The notes under the pieces: model-generated | The model's database searches: none | What the model was told of the DNA's origin: nothing | What the model saw: the letters and a program-made list of their open reading frames with translations, nothing else | Position numbers and translations under genes: made by a program | In this document: piece after piece, positions 60,717 through 64,000 of the stretch | How positions within the stretch are numbered: the first letter of the stretch is position 1 | Layout: each line of letters opens with the position of its first letter | NCBI RefSeq assembly: GCF_021049285.1 | Contig: NZ_CP088017.1 | Coordinates: 2,429,380-2,493,379 of the forward strand | DNA from: Ruania halotolerans | GTDB taxonomy: Bacteria > Actinomycetota > Actinomycetes > Actinomycetales > Beutenbergiaceae | DNA length: 64,000 nucleotides | Direction: 5' to 3'

Positions 60717-61721
60717 ATGACCAACCTGCGTGATGTCGCGCGCCACGCCGGAGTGTCGGTCCCGACCGCTTCACGAGTGCTCTCCGGCAGCGATTACCCC
60801 GTGGCCGAGCAGCTACGTACCAGGGTGCTCGCAGCTGCAGATGAGCTGGATTACGTCCCGAACGCGCAGGCGCAGGGGCTGCTCACCGGGAACCCAGGGA
60901 CGGTCGGCGTGCTCGTCGGGACGGTGGATGACCCGTACTTCTCCGAGATCGTCAACGGCGTCCAGGACGTCGCGACCGCCCGCCACCTGCTCGTCACGAT
61001 CTGCAATACCGAGCGTGATGTGGATCGCGAACTGGCCTACTTCCGGCTGCTTCAGGCACACCGCACCGGGATCGTGATCATTGCCGGCTCCGGTCTGCAG
61101 GATGCGCGGTACATCGAAGGGATGACGGGGCGCGTGCGCTCCTTCGAACGCAGCGGTGGACGCGTCGTCGCGATCGGTCATCCACTCATCGACGTCGACC
61201 GAGTCCTCGCGGATAACGCCGGCGGCGCGCAGGACCTGGGGCGTCACCTGACAGGCCTGGGCCACCGGGAGGTCGGGGTGCTGGCAGGTGTTGCGGAGGT
61301 CAATTCCACGGTGGAACGACTGAACGGTCTTCGCGAGTCCATCGACGGCGCAGGTGGCCGTCTCCATCTGCGCCACGGCGCACCCACCCGGGACGAGGGC
61401 TACCTGGGTGCCGGCGAACTACTCGAGGCCCATCCGGAGATCACCGCCCTGGTCGGTACCGCCGACCAGATGGCCATTGGAGCAACGTCGTGGCTGCGGG
61501 ATCACGGCAGAGATGTTCCCGAGGAGATCGCGGTCGCCGGGTTCAACGACATCGCCGTCTCGCGGGACCTGGATCTGACCTCGGTCCGGTTGCCATTGCG
61601 CGACATGGGTGTGATGGCGCTCGAGGTGGCCCTCTCCCCCGCCCCCGAGGATCCGGTGGTGCGCGAGCTGGAAACCGAGCTCATCGTGCGGGGGACCACG
61701 GTGGCCCGCGCGGGCAGCTGA
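60717..61721 (+). CDS. LacI-family regulator of the Nramp-like/epimerase/aldolase operon
   Basis: The 334-residue repressor opens NLRDVARHAGVSVPTASRVLSG and has the hinge NAQAQGLLTGNPG. The effector domain shows VGVLVGTVDDPYFSEIVNGV, VVAIGHPLIDVDRVLADNAG, ALVGTADQMAIGATSWLRD and IAVAGFNDIAVSRDLDLTSVRLPL. It lies divergent from the coupled transporter-epimerase-aldolase operon, with palindromes between, which makes it the likely regulator. The start at 60717 places the helix-turn-helix at the usual distance from the N-terminus. Confidence 0.92.
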   Translation: MTNLRDVARHAGVSVPTASRVLSGSDYPVAEQLRTRVLAAADELDYVPNAQAQGLLTGNPGTVGVLVGTVDDPYFSEIVNGVQDVATARHLLVTICNTERDVDRELAYFRLLQAHRTGIVIIAGSGLQDARYIEGMTGRVRSFERSGGRVVAIGHPLIDVDRVLADNAGGAQDLGRHLTGLGHREVGVLAGVAEVNSTVERLNGLRESIDGAGGRLHLRHGAPTRDEGYLGAGELLEAHPEITALVGTADQMAIGATSWLRDHGRDVPEEIAVAGFNDIAVSRDLDLTSVRLPLRDMGVMALEVALSPAPEDPVVRELETELIVRGTTVARAGS

Positions 61722-61727
61722 CGCCCA

Positions 61728-61746
61728 GGGCGCATGAACGGCGCCC
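61728..61746 (+). terminator. Hairpin after the LacI gene, possible terminator
   Basis: GGGCGC and GCGCCC flank seven bases, starting 6 bases after the LacI stop. There is no T-run, which is common for terminators in high-GC actinobacteria; function is inferred. Confidence 0.4.
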
Positions 61747-61802
61747 CCTCACTCCCGGACGAGAGGGCCACGCCAGCCCGGGCGAGAGCCACGCCATCCT
61801 CG

Positions 61803-61822
61803 CTATTCTATTGCTAGAATAG
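61803..61822. promoter_or_regulatory. Perfect 8-4-8 palindrome, PadR operator
   Basis: CTATTCTA and TAGAATAG flank TTGC. A 16-base AT-rich perfect repeat is highly unusual in this GC-rich DNA. It ends 4 bases before the ATG of the padR gene. TAGAAT can serve as a -10 element with a start site near the A of the ATG, so the mRNA may be leaderless and tightly autoregulated. Confidence 0.85.
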
Positions 61823-61826
61823 ACCG

Positions 61827-62351
61827 ATGGAGTTGACCCCTTCCGAGCTGACCATCCTGGGACTCGTCGTCGAGCAACCCCGGCACGGCTATGACCTGGA
61901 GCGGGTCATCGAACAACGCGGCATCCGGCAGTGGACGGAGATCGGCTTCTCCTCGATCTACTACCTGCTGGCCAAGCTCGAGAAGCGGGACCTCCTGCAC
62001 GCGGATGCGGCCGGCACCGGCAGCAAGTCTCGGCGCGTGTTCCGGGCCACCGCAGAGGGAGAGCGCGTCGCAGCCGATGCCTCGCGGGCATTCATCGCCG
62101 AACTCTCGGTGGTCCCGCACCCGGTCCTGGTCGGACTGGCCAACCTGCCGCTCCTGCCCGAAGGCGCATACGACGAGGCGCTCCGCTGCAGGCTCATCCA
62201 GCTCGACGATCGCATCGCCGCAGTCGTGGAAGCCACGCAATCGCAAGCGCCCCTCCCACGTCCCGCACACGAGGTCTTCTCCTACTCCCTCAGCCTCCTG
62301 GAGGCGGAAAGGTCGTGGCTCGCTGCCCGAGTCCAGGTATCCGATGACTGA
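61827..62351 (+). CDS. PadR-family transcriptional repressor
   Basis: The 174-residue regulator has the PadR winged helix: LTPSELTILGLVVEQPRHGYDLERVIEQ and WTEIGFSSIYYLLAKLEKRDLL are the recognition parts (residues 3-60), then RVFRATAEGERV. The C-terminal helices (LQLDDRIAAVV-like, SYSLSLLEAERSWLAARV) form the dimer domain. No ribosome site precedes the ATG; a palindromic operator directly upstream suggests autorepression and a leaderless transcript. The stop lies 8 bases inside the following BtrH-like gene, so the two are co-expressed. Confidence 0.93.
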   Translation: MELTPSELTILGLVVEQPRHGYDLERVIEQRGIRQWTEIGFSSIYYLLAKLEKRDLLHADAAGTGSKSRRVFRATAEGERVAADASRAFIAELSVVPHPVLVGLANLPLLPEGAYDEALRCRLIQLDDRIAAVVEATQSQAPLPRPAHEVFSYSLSLLEAERSWLAARVQVSDD

Positions 62352-63396
62352 CGAGACCGCCCCCGCGAATCGCGGCATGACGATCGTTGACGGAGTCCCG
62401 ACCTCAGGCGGACTGCACTGCGAGACGACGGCGCTCGGTGTGCTCCTGGCTCATTCCGGACTCACCCTTTCTGAACCCATGATCTTCGGACTGGCGTCCG
62501 GGTTGTCCTTCGTCTACTGGGACTCGACGTCGCAACGTCTGCCGTTCCTGGGCGGACGGGTGAAGCCGTTCGTGCTCACCCAGAATCTCGCCACGCGTCT
62601 CACGCTTGACCTCCAGGTGCACGAGACGACATCGCCTCGCAAGGCCTGGGACCAGGTTCGCGCCTCGATCGACCGCGGCCATCCCATCGGCCTGCAGCTG
62701 GACAGCCATGACCTGGAGTACTTCACCACCCGCGTGCACTTTGCCGGACATGTCGCCGCGATGTATGGATACGACGACGAGCGCGCATATCTGGTCGACA
62801 CCGCGCAGCAGGGTGGCCGCGTGTCCACGAGCCTGGACAGCCTGGCCCGCGCACGAGCCGCGAAGGGCCCGATGTCAGCCCGCCACCGGTCCTTCACCCT
62901 GGGGGTGCCGGAATCGAGCAGGACGACCCCCGAACACCTCGTCTCGGTGATCATTCCCGCGATCACTGCGTGCGCCGAGGCGTTCCTCACGCCCCCGATC
63001 GCCAACCTGGGCAACCGGGGAATCCGCACGGCGGCCACACGTATGCGCTCCTGGTTCGACCGGGTCGAGGACCCCGGACGCGATCTCCCCGTCATCGCCA
63101 CGTTGATGGAACGGGCAGGCACTGGCGGCGCTCTGTTCCGCAATCTCTACCGGGACTTCCTCACCGAGTCCCACGCGCTGCTGACAGCGTCGGGGCAGGG
63201 GCCGAGCGTCGACCTCCTCACACAGGCCCGGGACCGCATTGCCGAGTCCGCCCTTCTCTGGACAACAGCCGCAGGCCTCATCGAACATGCGGGAACCACA
63301 GGAGACCCGGTGCACCTGTGGGAGGCGAGCCAGGTACTGGAGGACATCGCCACGATTGAGACCACCGCGATGAGGACGCTCCGATCATGGCAATGA
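62344..63396 (+). CDS. BtrH-like (BtrH N-terminal/DUF4872) protein
   Basis: The 350-residue protein shows the butirosin BtrH N-terminal pattern GLHCETTALGVLLAHSGLTLSEPMIFGLASGLSFVYW (residues 23-59) and a C-terminal helical DUF4872-like part. C26 in LHCETT, H132/H136 in VHFAGHVAAMYG and D152 in YLVDT could form a cysteine-protease-like triad. BtrH transfers an acyl group from an acyl-carrier protein to an aminoglycoside; stand-alone relatives are uncharacterised. It overlaps the padR gene by 8 bases and is presumably released from repression by the ligand PadR senses. No biosynthetic enzymes surround it. Confidence 0.82.
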   Translation: MTDETAPANRGMTIVDGVPTSGGLHCETTALGVLLAHSGLTLSEPMIFGLASGLSFVYWDSTSQRLPFLGGRVKPFVLTQNLATRLTLDLQVHETTSPRKAWDQVRASIDRGHPIGLQLDSHDLEYFTTRVHFAGHVAAMYGYDDERAYLVDTAQQGGRVSTSLDSLARARAAKGPMSARHRSFTLGVPESSRTTPEHLVSVIIPAITACAEAFLTPPIANLGNRGIRTAATRMRSWFDRVEDPGRDLPVIATLMERAGTGGALFRNLYRDFLTESHALLTASGQGPSVDLLTQARDRIAESALLWTTAAGLIEHAGTTGDPVHLWEASQVLEDIATIETTAMRTLRSWQ

Positions 63397-63409
63397 CCCA
63401 CCGCCCGCC

Positions 63410-64000
63410 TCACACGGAGAAGTACTTCGCCTCCGGGTGATGGAACACCAGCGCGTCGGTGGACTGCTCCGGATGCAGCTGTAGTTCCTCGCTCAACGTC
63501 ACCCCGATCCGTTCCGGGCGGAGCAGCTCGATGATCTTCGCCCGATCCTCCAGGTCCGGGCAGGCCGGATAGCCGAAGGAGTACCGCGCCCCCCGGTAGT
63601 CCACCTTGAACATGCCCTCCAGGTCGGCCGGGTCCTCATTGGCGAAACCGAGCTCGTCGCGCACCCGGGCGTGCCAGTATTCCGCGAGCGCCTCCGTGAG
63701 CTGCACTGAGAGCCCGTGCAGCTCCAAGTACTCGCGGTAGGCGTTCGCCTCGAACAGCTTCGCCGTGTGCTTCGCCACCCCGGACCCCATGGTCACCAGC
63801 TGCACCCCGAGCACATCGGTCTGGCCGGACGAGCGAGGTCGCACGAAATCTGCCAAGCACAGGTGCCGGTCGCGCCGTTGCCTGGGGAAAGTGAATCGCA
63901 TCCGTTCGGTACCTGGCTGACCGCCACTTCCGCCGTCGGGCCCCTCGTGGTGCAGCAACACCACATCGTCACCATCGGCAACCACCGGGAAGTAGCCGTA
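63410..64000 (-). CDS. metH: Cobalamin-dependent methionine synthase, C-terminal part (cut by window)
   Basis: The gene enters from the right edge and ends at 63410; 196 residues are visible. They are the AdoMet-binding reactivation domain: YGYFPVVADGDDV at the edge, RFTFPRQRRDRHLCLADFV, EYLELHGLSVQLTEALAEYWHARVR (described in parts), RGARYSFGYPACPDLEDR (the AdoMet-binding R-x-x-x-G-Y-x-A-C-P motif) and STDALVFHHPEAKYF at the end. MetH transfers the methyl group of methyltetrahydrofolate to homocysteine. It is convergent with the BtrH-like gene. Confidence 0.95.
   Translation of the reverse strand, partial: YGYFPVVADGDDVVLLHHEGPDGGSGGQPGTERMRFTFPRQRRDRHLCLADFVRPRSSGQTDVLGVQLVTMGSGVAKHTAKLFEANAYREYLELHGLSVQLTEALAEYWHARVRDELGFANEDPADLEGMFKVDYRGARYSFGYPACPDLEDRAKIIELLRPERIGVTLSEELQLHPEQSTDALVFHHPEAKYFSV

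Noticed and set aside
1-64000. Search for tRNA, rRNA, riboswitch, transposase, integrase or attachment sites
   Set aside because: Gaps are all short and none showed a cloverleaf, a recognised riboswitch core or terminal inverted repeats by eye; a covariance-model scan was not possible.

Overview
The window is a compact, high-GC chromosomal segment of an actinobacterium. The clues are GC-rich codon use, GTG/TTG starts, LexA boxes of the TCGAAC-N4-GTTCGA type, a DUF222/HNH (13E12-like) protein, DnaE2/ImuA/ImuB, Ku/LigD with POL-PE-LIG order, GTP-dependent PEP carboxykinase, a RamB-type regulator and a PadR-BtrH-like pair. Gene content would suit a sugar-metabolising Micrococcales member (Ruania/Beutenbergia-like), but that placement is inference. 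No rRNA, tRNA, CRISPR array, transposase or prophage gene was recognised. Almost every gap is under 220 bases.

Layout. 1-9.4 kb: hexuronate catabolism (fructuronate reductase-like gene, uxaC), a LacI regulator, a sugar isomerase/epimerase, a Gfo/Idh/MocA oxidoreductase, gnd, and the nickel-pincer cofactor genes larE-larB. 9.4-12.1 kb: two coupled CBS-domain (CorC/HlyC) membrane proteins. 12.2-16.4 kb: an envelope operon (lipoprotein, metallophosphoesterase, VKOR). 16.4-25.8 kb: the most striking block, a carbohydrate operon with GH172 (DUF2961), a DUF4185/GH183 lipoprotein, a sugar ABC importer (binding protein plus two permeases) and GH116, preceded by a perfect LacI-type operator and a LacI gene. 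This enzyme trio is the one known from mycobacterial D-arabinan (arabinogalactan/LAM) degradation. I propose a D-arabinan utilisation locus: the surface GH183 cuts, the ABC system imports, and cytosolic GH116 and GH172 trim.

25.9-37.6 kb: a small membrane protein, a heterodimeric ABC exporter, divergent ku/ligD, a divergent MFS/LysR pair and a repeat-rich membrane protein. 37.7-41.8 kb: a SRPBCC protein, pckG and a divergent RamB-like regulator. 41.8-55.0 kb: damage response. A DUF222-HNH gene and dnaE2 form an apparent operon whose LexA box overlaps the first gene's start codon. imuA-imuB lie 7 kb away behind a perfect LexA box. Between them sit a ClgR-like regulator, a secreted-protein pair, a HAD phosphatase, two clpP genes and a MOSC protein.

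55.1-64 kb: a PEBP-like protein, a YbaK deacylase and an unknown protein. Then comes a coupled operon (Nramp-like transporter without metal-binding motifs, epimerase, DapA-like aldolase) with a divergent LacI regulator. Last are a PadR repressor with an exceptional AT-rich palindrome, a BtrH-like protein, and the 3' end of metH running off the right edge.
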